A stretch of DNA of 64,000 nucleotides from Pantoea alhagi (GTDB lineage Bacteria > Pseudomonadota > Gammaproteobacteria > Enterobacterales > Enterobacteriaceae): positions 1,674,001 through 1,738,000 of the forward strand of contig NZ_CP019706.1 in the NCBI RefSeq assembly GCF_002101395.1, in the 5' to 3' direction. Below the pieces are notes generated by a model. It was not told the DNA's origin. It searched no databases and saw only the letters and a list, made by a program, of their open reading frames with translations. The position numbers and the translations under genes were made by a program. Below are positions 7,699 through 17,127 of this stretch, in pieces (within the stretch, counting starts at the first letter, position 1; the number at the start of each line of letters is the position of its first letter).

Positions 7699-9371
7699 GT
7701 GCTGACTTCGCCCTGAGTCATTGACTGTTGCAAGGTTTTGCCGTCTGTGGAGAGCGTTAATGTGCCGTTAGCGCTGCTTTTTAACGGCGTCTTTGCCGCC
7801 AGGCGCGCATTCAGCTGTAGCTGCAGCGTGGCCTGACCGGTGAGCGGCGGCGCTGGCCAACCCCAGTTTTGTAGCACATCCGCCGGTACGGCCCGGCCAT
7901 TCAGCGTTAACGAAAGATGACGCGCCGGCGTTTGATCCAGCGTTGCCGCACCTTCCAGCATGCCTTTATCTACAAACGCGCTCATTTCCGTTACCGCGAT
8001 CTGTTCAGCATCGGCATTTAACGCCAGCGAAGGATGACGAACGTCGGTTCGGTTGAATGTGGCTTCCGCCGCGTTCAGATTAAGGGAGCCTTGCCAGATG
8101 CCCCACTGACGATGCTGCGCCAGCAAGAGATCGGAACCGTTGGTATCCAGTGCGGTTATCTGAAAGGGATACTGAGGATTTACATCAATAATCAAATTAC
8201 GATTGCCGCTTAGCTTTTTCACCAGCACGCTATCAAGCCAGGCGGGCAGCGATGCCATCCAGCGATCGCGCCAGTTTTCCGGCAGCGTATATTCCAGCCC
8301 GGCCAGCACCAACTCATCCAGCGTAAGCCGCTTGGTCTGACGTTGCCAACTGCCCTGTGCACGGATTAAGCCATTAACCCAGCGTGAACTAAACCGTGCG
8401 TCCGTAATGCCTTGTGGAGAAAAGTCGAGATTCAGAATTGGATCGTTTAACGTCAGCTGACCATTGATAAAGTTGTCGGCATTCAGCGCCAGCGAGCCGT
8501 CATCGCTTTGCCAGTCGCCATTGCTTAACGTGACGCTTTTTAACAACAAATCGAGATCGGTTACCGCCCAGTCCGGCCCCTGCAGATGGGTATTCGTCAC
8601 ATCCACGCGAGAAAAGTGTACCGCAGGCAAGCTACGTAGCGGCTGTAAGAATGCGCTAAGCGATTTGTCTGTTTGCAGGCGAATGTCATTCAGGCGCAGC
8701 GCAGATACATCCCATTTACCTTGTGCATCGCGTTGTGCGCTACCGGTTACCGAGCCACGTGCCAGGTCGCCGCCGAAATTATTAATCACCAGCACTTTGT
8801 CGTTTATTTTTCCCTGTACCAGTGCATGGGTCACCGTCACTCCCTGTAACGTTACGCTTTCTGCACTGGCCTGAAAGCTGGCCTTATTACCCAAAATATT
8901 ACCCGCGCGCGGCTGCCAGGGGATCACGCCGCCGTTTAACGCTATTGCGTTGAACGTCTGCCGGGGGCTATGGAGTTGCATATTGCGCAGCTGAAGGCGC
9001 TCGGCCTGTAACGGCAAGGTCATATTCGCCGACATATTGGCGGCGTTCAGCGCGCCATCCTGCAACTCAATGCGCGTAAAGCGTGGGGCCTCGCTAAACA
9101 GAGAGAGGGACAAACCGAGATTAACGGTTTTTGCCACCATCACGGCGGGCTGGCCATCGTGACCAAAACTCACATTACGTAAGGTCAGCAGACCTGGAGC
9201 GGAAAAGTTATGCTCTATTTTACTGACGGAGAGATGCCAGGCGGTATCGTCGCTTATGCGTCTGCTGACCCATTCCGCACCCCAACGGGTTTGCAGCAAA
9301 AGATAGATCGTTACCAGCGCCAGCAGCAGTAGTAACAGCAGCGAAAGCGTTAACTTTCCGATAAATTTCAT
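7689..9371 (-). CDS. yicH: AsmA-family protein YicH
   Basis: Member of the AsmA-like family, large envelope proteins anchored by one N-terminal membrane helix. Other members are implicated in phospholipid transport to the outer membrane; YicH itself is little studied. The 560-residue product has a single hydrophobic segment (residues about 5-26), then a long periplasmic region rich in beta strands. WGAEWVSRRI follows the helix, as in the E. coli protein. Of two near ATGs I chose 9371, since GGAAGG abuts the first and is six bases from the second. It stands alone between the converging fabY and the upstream xanP. Confidence 0.92.
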   Translation of the reverse strand: MKFIGKLTLSLLLLLLLALVTIYLLLQTRWGAEWVSRRISDDTAWHLSVSKIEHNFSAPGLLTLRNVSFGHDGQPAVMVAKTVNLGLSLSLFSEAPRFTRIELQDGALNAANMSANMTLPLQAERLQLRNMQLHSPRQTFNAIALNGGVIPWQPRAGNILGNKASFQASAESVTLQGVTVTHALVQGKINDKVLVINNFGGDLARGSVTGSAQRDAQGKWDVSALRLNDIRLQTDKSLSAFLQPLRSLPAVHFSRVDVTNTHLQGPDWAVTDLDLLLKSVTLSNGDWQSDDGSLALNADNFINGQLTLNDPILNLDFSPQGITDARFSSRWVNGLIRAQGSWQRQTKRLTLDELVLAGLEYTLPENWRDRWMASLPAWLDSVLVKKLSGNRNLIIDVNPQYPFQITALDTNGSDLLLAQHRQWGIWQGSLNLNAAEATFNRTDVRHPSLALNADAEQIAVTEMSAFVDKGMLEGAATLDQTPARHLSLTLNGRAVPADVLQNWGWPAPPLTGQATLQLQLNARLAAKTPLKSSANGTLTLSTDGKTLQQSMTQGEVSTHP

Positions 9372-9499
9372 TTGCATCCTTCCGTATGAATTTCCGGTAT
9401 CGCCTGTTATGCCTTAATTACTGACATAGCTCAACCGCCTGGTTGTAAAGCCGGAATAAATACGTGGCGGAGGGCGAGCCAAAGCCCGCCCCGCCAGGG

Positions 9500-10885
9500 T
9501 TACTTCTCGTGAGGGAAAAACAGGTTCAGCAAGATTGCGGTAATACCGCCGGCGGCGATACCGGAGGAGAGCAGGGTTTTTAACCACTCTGGCGCAAACT
9601 GCAGGATCAGCGGCTGCTGCGACACGCCAAGCCCTACTGCCAGCGAGAGCGCCATAATCATAATTGCCCGACGATTTAGCGGCTCGCGTGAGACAATACG
9701 TACGCCGGATGCGGCAATGGTGCCGAACATCACAATCGTCGCGCCACCCAGTACCGGCTCCGGAATATGTTGTACAAAGCCGCTTACCGCAGGAAACAGA
9801 CCCAGCACGATCAGCATTAACGCCACCACAAAGCCGACGTAACGGCTGGCAACGCCGGTCAGCTGGATAACGCCGTTGTTCTGACCGAAGCAGGAGTTAG
9901 GAAAAGTGTTAAACAGCGCAGAGACAAAAGAGTTAAAACCATTTGCCAGCACGCCGCCTTTCAGACGTTTCATATAAAGCGGTCCGCTAACCGGCTGCTC
10001 TGAGACATCAGAGGTGGCGGTAATATCGCCGATGGTTTCCAGCGAGGTCACCATAAATACCAGCATCAGCGGAATCAGCAGGTTCCAGTCAAAGCCCAGG
10101 CCATAATAGAGCGGCATCGGCACAGCCACCAGCGCACTGTTGGCTGGGGTGGTGTTTTCCGGCAGCATGTCCAGCGCCCATGCCAGCAAATAGCCCACCG
10201 CCATTGCAATCACCAGTGAGGCGACGCGCAGGTAAGGGTTCCGCTGACGATTGAGGATAATGATCACCGCCAGAACCGCGCCTGCCAACAGCAGATTTTT
10301 CGGCGCGCCAAAGGTATGATCGTTCATCGCGGCAAAGCCGCCGCCAATAGAAGTTAAGCCCACCTGAATCAGCGACAGACCGATAATCATTACCACGATA
10401 CCGGAAACCAGCGGCGTAATAATCCGGCGCGCCAGATGCAGTACACGGGAAATTATCATTTCAGTGCAGGAGGCGACCATCAGCGTGCCGAATAAAGCAG
10501 CCATCATCGTGGGGACATCGGCACCGCCATTTTTCAATGCCAGACCGCCCATTATCAGTGGGCTTACAAAATTAAAGCTGGTGCCCTGGATAGAGAGGAG
10601 CCCTGAGCCTACCGGCCCCCAGGTTTTAATCTGCAAAATCGACGCCACGCCAGAGGCAAACAGCGACATGCTGATAATGTGCTGCGTATCCTGAGCGGGC
10701 AGCCCAAGGGCCTGACAAATCAGCAGCGCAGGAGTAATTACCGCCACGAACATTGCCAGCAGATGCTGGCAGGCGGCAAAGAGGGTTTGCGCCAGCGGTG
10801 GGCGATCTTCCAGGCGATAAATGAGTTCGCTCTTCGGCGTCACGCCGGTGGCGGACGGGGCGATTTCATGAGGATTGGCGGACAT
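9500..10885 (-). CDS. xanP: Xanthine permease XanP
   Basis: Proton-driven xanthine uptake carrier of the inner membrane (NCS2/NAT family). The 461-residue product has 14 predicted membrane segments and the NAT signature QNNGVIQLTGVASRYVG, with conserved ETIGD upstream (LVFMVTSLETIGDITA). It is almost identical to the E. coli protein through the core. The start at 10885 (MSANPHEI) has AGGGA nine bases upstream and fits the family; a longer frame to 10927 adds 14 residues of unlikely sequence. A PurR-type operator lies 53 bases upstream, so repression when purines are plentiful is expected. Confidence 0.95.
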   Translation of the reverse strand: MSANPHEIAPSATGVTPKSELIYRLEDRPPLAQTLFAACQHLLAMFVAVITPALLICQALGLPAQDTQHIISMSLFASGVASILQIKTWGPVGSGLLSIQGTSFNFVSPLIMGGLALKNGGADVPTMMAALFGTLMVASCTEMIISRVLHLARRIITPLVSGIVVMIIGLSLIQVGLTSIGGGFAAMNDHTFGAPKNLLLAGAVLAVIIILNRQRNPYLRVASLVIAMAVGYLLAWALDMLPENTTPANSALVAVPMPLYYGLGFDWNLLIPLMLVFMVTSLETIGDITATSDVSEQPVSGPLYMKRLKGGVLANGFNSFVSALFNTFPNSCFGQNNGVIQLTGVASRYVGFVVALMLIVLGLFPAVSGFVQHIPEPVLGGATIVMFGTIAASGVRIVSREPLNRRAIMIMALSLAVGLGVSQQPLILQFAPEWLKTLLSSGIAAGGITAILLNLFFPHEK

Positions 10886-10937
10886 GATTAGGGTTCCCTG
10901 AGAAACAAAGTGGCGATTGTAATTCACTGCATCTTAA

Positions 10938-10953
10938 AAGCAATCGTTTGCTC
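10938..10953 (-). promoter_or_regulatory. PurR box upstream of xanP
   Basis: On the minus strand GAGCAAACGATTGCTT agrees with the PurR consensus ANGCAANCGNTTNCNT except at the first base. It lies 53-68 bases before the xanP start, where it would block the promoter. A purine repressor site in front of a xanthine carrier makes biological sense. Confidence 0.75.
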
Positions 10954-11017
10954 AGCTGCTGTGTTTATGGCACACCGGTTATTTAAACAGGATTTGTCCG
11001 GGATCAGAAAAGAGACG

Positions 11018-13099
11018 TCAGGCGTTAGTGTAGCGATCGGTTTCCGGCAGCCAGCGTTCAATTAACGCCTGCGCCTGTTGCGGATAATGCTGGTGGATAT
11101 GGCGTGCAATACGCTGTACTTCAGGGATCAGGGCCTGATCACGCAGCAGGTCGGCCACTTTAAACTCCGCGTTGCCGGTTTGCCGTGTGCCCAACAGCTC
11201 TCCAGGTCCGCGAATTTCCAGATCGCACTGGGCAATAACGAAGCCGTCATTGCTGTCGCGCAGCACCTGCAGGCGCTTTTGCGCCGTTTTGCTCAGTGGG
11301 GATTTATAGAGCAGTACACAATGAGAGGCAACCGCACCACGGCCAACGCGGCCACGAAGCTGATGCAACTGAGCAAGGCCCAGACGTTCCGGGTTTTCAA
11401 TAATCATCAGGCTGGCGTTGGGGACATCCACGCCGACTTCAATGACCGTGGTCGCGACCAGCAGTTGCATCTTGCCCTGTTTGAAAGCCTGCATCACATC
11501 CTGCTTTTCCTGTGGCTTCATGCGGCCATGAACCAGGCCTACCTGTAAATCAGGCAGCGCCAGCTTTAACTCTTCCCAGGTGGCTTCCGCCGCCTGCGCT
11601 TCCAGCAGGTCGGACTCTTCAATCAGGGTGCATACCCAGTAAGCCTGGCGGCCTTCTGTGTGACAGGCGCTTTTTACCCGTTCAATAATCTCAGCGCGTC
11701 GCGAATCAGGGATGGCCACCGTGGTGACCGGCGTGCGTCCCGGAGGAAGTTCATCGATAACCGAGGTATCCAGATCGGCATAGGCGGTCATTGCCAGCGT
11801 ACGCGGGATCGGTGTTGCGGTCATAATTAACTGATGAGGATGGAACCCTTGCTCCTCGCCTTTTTCCCACAGCGCAAGCCGCTGGTGGACGCCGAAGCGA
11901 TGCTGCTCATCGATAATCACCAGCGCCAGACCATTAAACTGCACCTGTTCCTGAAAAATAGCGTGCGTGCCCACCACCATAGAGACCTGGCCGCTGGCAA
12001 TGGCTTCCTGCTGGGCCAGCCGCGCTTTGCCTTTTTGTTTGCCCGCCAGCCAGCCTACCTCGATGCCCAGCGGGGCAAACCACTGCCGGAAATTGTTAGC
12101 ATGCTGTTCAGCCAGTAGCTCGGTCGGTGCCATCAGCGCAACTTGCTTACCATGCGCAATCACATCCAGCGCAGCCAGGGCCGCAACCAGCGTTTTGCCA
12201 GAGCCAACATCGCCCTGAACCAGCCGCATCATGGGATAATCTTGGGTAAGATCCTGCTCAATCTCTTTAACCACCCGTTGCTGGGCTGCGGTCGGTTTAA
12301 AAGGCAGCGCCGCCAACAGACGATCGCGCAATGTATGGCGCGGCGGCATTGCCAGTGCATGATAGCGTTGAGCGCCAGCGCGTACCGCCAACATGCTGAG
12401 ATTATGCGCCAGCAGTTCTTCAAGGATTAAACGACGTTGAGCGGGATGGCGGCCGCTTTCCAGATCAACCAGCTGGATATCTGGCGGTGGTCGATGCAGC
12501 GTGCGTAACGCATCAGGCAGGCTAAGCAGACCGCCGCTTAATTCGGCTGGCAGCAGCTCAGCAATCGGGCAGGTATCCAGTAACTGAAGCGCCTGATCGG
12601 TCAGGCTACGCAGCGTGGCCTGGCGAATTCCTTCTGTCGTGGGATAAACCGGCGTCAGCGTTTCCTGTAGCTCGGTGACGCTGTGCTCGCCCTGAATACG
12701 ATACTCCGGATGGATCATCTCGGCACCGCGCTGGCCGCGTTTAATCTCGCCATAAGCCGTCACGCGCGCGCCGGGTGAAAGTCCATTCTTCATACCCGCG
12801 TTGAAATTGAAAAAGCGCAATGTCACTACGCCAGAACCATCGCTAATCTGGCTAACCAGCATCCGGCGGCGTCCAAAGGTTACGTCGGTATGCAGCACTT
12901 CACCTTCAACCGTCGCCCAGATCCCCGGCAGCAGGTCATTAATGCGGTAGAGTTGTGTGCGATCTTCATAGCGCAGCGGCAGATGCAGCAGCAAATCCTG
13001 CACGGTATGCAGCCCGATTTTCGCCAGCTTTCCGGCCTGGCTGGCGCCTACGCCGGAAAGCGTGCTGAGCGGAACGGCATCCAGCAGGTGGCCTTTCAT
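11018..13099 (-). CDS. recG: ATP-dependent DNA helicase RecG
   Basis: Branch-migrating helicase that remodels stalled forks and recombination intermediates. The 693-residue product equals the E. coli length. It has an N-terminal wedge (OB-fold) domain (about 60-160), then superfamily 2 helicase motifs: MRLVQGDVGSGKT (I, Walker A), MAPTELLAEQH (Ia), VIIDEQHRFG (II), MTATPIPRT (III) and QLRGRVGRG (VI). I chose the start at 13099 because it overlaps the trmH stop as ATGA and yields MKGHLLDAVPLS, as in the family. It is the last gene of the gmk-rpoZ-spoT-trmH-recG run. Confidence 0.98.
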   Translation of the reverse strand: MKGHLLDAVPLSTLSGVGASQAGKLAKIGLHTVQDLLLHLPLRYEDRTQLYRINDLLPGIWATVEGEVLHTDVTFGRRRMLVSQISDGSGVVTLRFFNFNAGMKNGLSPGARVTAYGEIKRGQRGAEMIHPEYRIQGEHSVTELQETLTPVYPTTEGIRQATLRSLTDQALQLLDTCPIAELLPAELSGGLLSLPDALRTLHRPPPDIQLVDLESGRHPAQRRLILEELLAHNLSMLAVRAGAQRYHALAMPPRHTLRDRLLAALPFKPTAAQQRVVKEIEQDLTQDYPMMRLVQGDVGSGKTLVAALAALDVIAHGKQVALMAPTELLAEQHANNFRQWFAPLGIEVGWLAGKQKGKARLAQQEAIASGQVSMVVGTHAIFQEQVQFNGLALVIIDEQHRFGVHQRLALWEKGEEQGFHPHQLIMTATPIPRTLAMTAYADLDTSVIDELPPGRTPVTTVAIPDSRRAEIIERVKSACHTEGRQAYWVCTLIEESDLLEAQAAEATWEELKLALPDLQVGLVHGRMKPQEKQDVMQAFKQGKMQLLVATTVIEVGVDVPNASLMIIENPERLGLAQLHQLRGRVGRGAVASHCVLLYKSPLSKTAQKRLQVLRDSNDGFVIAQCDLEIRGPGELLGTRQTGNAEFKVADLLRDQALIPEVQRIARHIHQHYPQQAQALIERWLPETDRYTNA

Positions 13100-13791
13100 C
13101 GTTTCGCCGTTGACTGCATGGCGGCCCACCACCCGGCATCGGCAACCACCTCGCCGTTGTCGTCGATCTCGGGGCGGGGCAGCCCTTTTTGTTTCGCCAC
13201 GCGCGCCAGTACCGGATAACCACCTTCAAACAACAGGCGCTGCTGTTCCGAATGCGGCAGCGTACTGCTATCGCGCTGGTACATGCCAGCGTTTTGCCGC
13301 TGGCGCTGTGCCTCATACAGAATCAGCGCGGAGGCGACTGAAACGTTCAGCGACTGCACCATGCCCACCATAGGAATAATAATATCCCGATCGGCCAGTG
13401 CCAGCGCTTCCTGCGTAATGCCGGTTTTTTCCTGACCCATTAAAATACAGGTTGGCCGCGTATAGTCGATTTCACGAAAATCAACCGCTTTAGCGGAAAG
13501 GTTGGTCGCCAGAATCTGCATATCCTGCTGCTTCAGATGGGTTACCGCATCTGCGATTGTACGGTGGGTTTTCACCTGTACCCAGCTGTTGCTGCCGGCA
13601 GCAGAGGAAACCACAGTACGCATCCGGTTAGCAGGCCAGATGGCGTGAACTTCATGCACGCCCACCGCGTCCGCCGTACGAATGATGGCGGACACGTTGT
13701 GGGGTTTATGTACCTGCTCCATGCATACGGTAAGATCATGCTGGCGCGCGGCCAGCATCTCGCGTATACGAGCAAAACGTTGAGCATTCAT
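13096..13791 (-). CDS. trmH: tRNA (guanosine-18-2'-O)-methyltransferase
   Basis: SPOUT-class enzyme (formerly SpoU) that methylates the ribose of G18 in the D-loop of tRNA with S-adenosylmethionine. The 231-residue product shows the trefoil-knot motifs: NVSAIIRTADAVG with the catalytic arginine, ILMGQEKTGI, and IPMVGMVQSLNVSVASALILYEA. It starts three bases after the spoT stop and overlaps recG at its end, so it is part of a tight operon. Confidence 0.97.
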   Translation of the reverse strand: MNAQRFARIREMLAARQHDLTVCMEQVHKPHNVSAIIRTADAVGVHEVHAIWPANRMRTVVSSAAGSNSWVQVKTHRTIADAVTHLKQQDMQILATNLSAKAVDFREIDYTRPTCILMGQEKTGITQEALALADRDIIIPMVGMVQSLNVSVASALILYEAQRQRQNAGMYQRDSSTLPHSEQQRLLFEGGYPVLARVAKQKGLPRPEIDDNGEVVADAGWWAAMQSTAKR

Positions 13792-13794
13792 GCG

Positions 13795-15903
13795 TTAGTT
13801 TCGGTTACGGTGAACTTTGATCACATCCGGCATTACGCGGATTTTGCGCATAATATTTGCCAAATGAACGCGATCGCGTGCCGTCAAACGAATAAAGGCG
13901 CTGTAAACGCGGCCGTCACGCTCTTCTGTGTTCAGGCTTTGAATATTCGATTTGGCTGTGTTAATTGCCGCCGTCAGGTTCGCCAGCGCGCCCTGATGGT
14001 TAAACATATCAACTTTGATCTCAGCGACAAACTCTTGCTCAGTCACCTTATCCCATTCCACCGCCATAAACTTCTCGGGCTCTTTTTGATAGCCACGAAT
14101 GTTACGACACGATTCATGGTGAACCACTAATCCCTTACCGGGACTGATATGTGCCACAATCGGGTCGCCAGGAATAGGACGACAGCATTTGGCAAAGGTT
14201 ATCAGCACGCCATCAGCGCCTTTAATAGGCAGCTTGCTGCGCGATGTGGAGTTGGTAGAAGCGCCGCCTGCCGTATCCAGCAGATTTTTTGCCACCACAA
14301 CGCTCATCGCATTGCCCAGGCCGATTTCCGCCAGCAGGTCGTCCAGCGACGCCAGCCTCATCCGCTCCAGCTCTTGCTCAATGCTTTCCGGCGCAATCTC
14401 AGCCAGTTTACGGCTACCGCCCAGCGCATGGTTAAGCAGGCGTCGTCCCAGACTCACTGAGTCTTCGCGCTTGAGATTTTTCAGCAGTTGACGGATCTTG
14501 GCGCGCGCTTTTGAACTGACAACAAAGTTAAGCCAGGCGGCATTGGGGCGCGCGCCGGGCGCAGTAATGATTTCCACCGTCTGGCCGCTGGCCAGCGGCT
14601 GCGAAAGAGGATAGGGCTGACGATCGACGCGGGCACCCACGCAGGCATGACCAATATCGGTATGTACCGCATAGGCGAAGTCCACCGGCGTGGCGCCAGC
14701 AGGCAGTTCGACAATGCGCCCTTCCGGGGTGAAAACGTAAATCTCATCCGGGAAAAGATCGGATTTAACGCTTTCGATAAATTCAAAGGAGCTGCCGGCG
14801 CTTTGCTGCAATTCCAGCAGGCTTTGCAACCAGCGCTGTGCGCGAATCTGGGCTGTCGTGCCGCTCTCGCCTTGCTCTTTGTAAGCCCAGTGCGCCGCAA
14901 CCCCCATTTCCGCCATCTGATCCATATCTTCCGTACGGATTTGCACCTCAACCGGCACGCCATGCGGACCAATCATCGAGGTATGCAGCGACTGATAGCC
15001 GTTTGCCTTCGGGATGGCGATGTAATCTTTCACCCGTCCCGGACGCGGCTTATACAGGCTGTGCATCTGACCCAGCACGCGATAACAGGTATCCACATCG
15101 CAGACAATCACGCGAAACGCGTAAATATCCATAATGGAGTGAAAGCGCTGCTCTTTCAGATGCATTTTGCAGTATATGGAATAGAGATGCTTTTCACGGC
15201 CAAAAACGCGACAGGGAACACCGGCTTCCTGCAAACGTCCTTCAATCTCCGCAAGGATTTTTTGGATCATCTCCTTACGGTTACCGCGCGCGGCTTTCAC
15301 CACTTCTTTTATCACACGATAACGATTGGGATAGAGCGCTTCAAAACCCAGCTCTTCCAGTTCGGTTTTCAGATGATGAATACCCAGGCGGTGCGCCAGC
15401 GGACTATAGATTTCCAGCGTTTCACGTGCGATGCGCCGCCGTTTATCGGGCCGCAGCGAGCCCAGCGTACGCATATTATGCGTACGGTCGGCCAGCTTGA
15501 TCAGGATGACGCGAATGTCCTGCACCATCGCCATGATCATTTTGCGGAAGTTCTCCGCCTGCGCCTCTTTTTTATCACGGAACTTCAGCTTATCCAGCTT
15601 GGATACGCCTTCAACCAGTTCGGCGACGCTTTTGCCGAACAGCTGTTCCATGTCCTGATAGGTGGCGGGAGTGTCTTCAATCACGTCATGCAGTAGCGCG
15701 GCCATGAGCGTTTCATAGTCGAGCTTCATTTCCGCCAGGATACAGGCGACGGCGACGGGATGGGTGATATAAGGCTCACCGCTGGAGCGAGTCTGCCCCT
15801 CGTGAGCATCACGTGCGACAAGGTAAGCTTGCTTGAGGCGCTTGATCTGCTCCTCAGGCAAGTATTGTTCAATCAGCTGATTGAGGCTTTCAAAAAGATA
15901 CAA
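13795..15903 (-). CDS. spoT: (p)ppGpp synthetase/hydrolase SpoT
   Basis: Bifunctional stringent-response enzyme that chiefly hydrolyses, and can make, guanosine tetraphosphate. The 702-residue product has the E. coli length. The order is an HD hydrolase domain (HPVAVACILAEMKLD and ALLHDVIEDT, residues about 45-150), a synthetase domain (FHSIMDIYAFRVIV, RPGRVKDYIAIPKANGYQSLHT), a TGS domain (IYVFTPEGRIVELP), a helical region, a cysteine-containing conserved stretch (ITFAKCCRPIPGDPI) and a C-terminal ACT domain. The start codon is TTG, giving MYLFESLNQL. It is in the rpoZ-spoT-trmH-recG operon. Confidence 0.98.
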   Translation of the reverse strand: MYLFESLNQLIEQYLPEEQIKRLKQAYLVARDAHEGQTRSSGEPYITHPVAVACILAEMKLDYETLMAALLHDVIEDTPATYQDMEQLFGKSVAELVEGVSKLDKLKFRDKKEAQAENFRKMIMAMVQDIRVILIKLADRTHNMRTLGSLRPDKRRRIARETLEIYSPLAHRLGIHHLKTELEELGFEALYPNRYRVIKEVVKAARGNRKEMIQKILAEIEGRLQEAGVPCRVFGREKHLYSIYCKMHLKEQRFHSIMDIYAFRVIVCDVDTCYRVLGQMHSLYKPRPGRVKDYIAIPKANGYQSLHTSMIGPHGVPVEVQIRTEDMDQMAEMGVAAHWAYKEQGESGTTAQIRAQRWLQSLLELQQSAGSSFEFIESVKSDLFPDEIYVFTPEGRIVELPAGATPVDFAYAVHTDIGHACVGARVDRQPYPLSQPLASGQTVEIITAPGARPNAAWLNFVVSSKARAKIRQLLKNLKREDSVSLGRRLLNHALGGSRKLAEIAPESIEQELERMRLASLDDLLAEIGLGNAMSVVVAKNLLDTAGGASTNSTSRSKLPIKGADGVLITFAKCCRPIPGDPIVAHISPGKGLVVHHESCRNIRGYQKEPEKFMAVEWDKVTEQEFVAEIKVDMFNHQGALANLTAAINTAKSNIQSLNTEERDGRVYSAFIRLTARDRVHLANIMRKIRVMPDVIKVHRNRN

Positions 15904-15922
15904 GGGCGAGCCTTCCGGCTAA

Positions 15923-16198
15923 TTAACGACGACCTTCAGCGATAGCGGTAACAGCCTGCAACTCGGCGGCTTCTTGCTCATGCTGTTCCTGGCGCTCACG
16001 AACATCAAGGATCTGATTGGTGATCAGGCCTTCTTCGATTTCACGCAGAGCGATAACGGTCGGTTTATCGTTCTCTTCCGGTACCAGCGGATCTTTACCG
16101 CTCACCTGCATCTGACGTGCGCGACGTGCGGCGACCAGAACCAGGTCAAAACGGTTACCAATTTTCTCTACTGCGTCCTGAACGGTTACGCGTGCCAT
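15923..16198 (-). CDS. rpoZ: RNA polymerase omega subunit
   Basis: Small subunit that helps the beta-prime subunit fold and takes part in the ppGpp response of RNA polymerase. The 91-residue product matches E. coli closely (MARVTVQDAVEKIGNRFDLVLVAARRAR), with a conserved core helix and an acidic, glutamine-rich tail. It lies between gmk and spoT on the same strand, 19 bases before spoT. The linkage of omega to SpoT is typical of enterobacteria. Confidence 0.98.
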   Translation of the reverse strand: MARVTVQDAVEKIGNRFDLVLVAARRARQMQVSGKDPLVPEENDKPTVIALREIEEGLITNQILDVRERQEQHEQEAAELQAVTAIAEGRR

Positions 16199-16252
16199 AA
16201 GTGTGCTACTCCACAGGTGAAGAAATGACTGGGCATAATACTGAAAGTGACT

Positions 16253-16876
16253 TCAGTCTGCCAATAGTTTGCTGATTAATGCATCATGCCGGGCTTTTTG
16301 ACGGCCCATACGCAGACGCTCAGCGCGAATAATGGTTTTGAGATCCGATAGCGCCAGATCAAAATCATCATTAACAATTAAATAGTCGTACTCGGCATAG
16401 TGGCTCATTTCTGCTACGGCCTGAGCCATACGGCGAGCAATAACCTCTTCGCTATCCTGACCGCGACCGCGTAAGCGGCGATCCAGCTCCTCTTTTGAAG
16501 GCGGCAAAACAAAAATACTGCGTGCCGAAGGCATTTTCTGCCGAATCTGCTGCGCGCCCTGCCAGTCAATATCCAGAAAGACATCAACGCCGGTTGCCAG
16601 CACTTGAGCAATGGCCTCACGCGAAGTGCCATAATAATTGCCAAACACTTCAGCATGCTCAAGAAAAGCATCCTGCTCAATCATCGTTTCAAACTCTTGT
16701 TTAGAAACGAAATAGTAGTGCTCGCCGTGCTGCTCGCCGGGACGCATTCCGCGCGTAGTATGCGAAATGGATACCTGTGTATCGTAGAGCGGCTGCGTTT
16801 TCAGCATAGCCTGAATCAGGCTGGATTTGCCTGCGCCGCTGGGGGCGGAAATTATATAAAGCGTGCCTTGAGCCAT
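16253..16876 (-). CDS. gmk: Guanylate kinase
   Basis: Phosphorylates GMP and dGMP to the diphosphates with ATP. The 207-residue product has the P-loop SAPSGAGKSSL (residues about 9-19), the GMP-binding segment SHTTRGMRPGEQHGEHYYFV, and the lid arginines in RRLRGRGQDSEEVIARRM. I chose the ATG at 16876 (MAQGTLYIISAPSG), matching the family; the frame stays open 62 codons further upstream but that extension resembles nothing. It is the first gene of the rpoZ-spoT operon and divergent from ligB. Confidence 0.97.
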   Translation of the reverse strand: MAQGTLYIISAPSGAGKSSLIQAMLKTQPLYDTQVSISHTTRGMRPGEQHGEHYYFVSKQEFETMIEQDAFLEHAEVFGNYYGTSREAIAQVLATGVDVFLDIDWQGAQQIRQKMPSARSIFVLPPSKEELDRRLRGRGQDSEEVIARRMAQAVAEMSHYAEYDYLIVNDDFDLALSDLKTIIRAERLRMGRQKARHDALISKLLAD

Positions 16877-17127
16877 GATAGTTCTTGAAGTGTGTGAAAG
16901 AGCGGAGTCTGTTTCCTGCACAGTATACACGGCTTGCCGCCGCCATGCAGCGTTTGCGCCGTTCCGCTGTGGTTTTTCTTGTTTTATGGAAAGTATGCCG
17001 CGTAAGGCGGAGCGGTTTGCACGCTTTGCAGTAAAAATCCCTGCGTAGTTTTCCAGTTTCATTCTTTGCTTCTCGCTGCGTTGCCTTTAATCCGTTTTAC
17101 TGAGGCAGTTGAAAGCAAGGAGGAACT

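Noticed and set aside
14647..15696. Long open frame of 349 codons antisense to spoT
   Set aside because: It is the shadow of the highly conserved spoT reading frame; its protein has no recognisable features and no ribosome site.
16877..17062. 62-codon upstream extension of gmk
   Set aside because: The known family start (MAQGTLYI) is at 16876 and the extension is arginine-rich non-family sequence.
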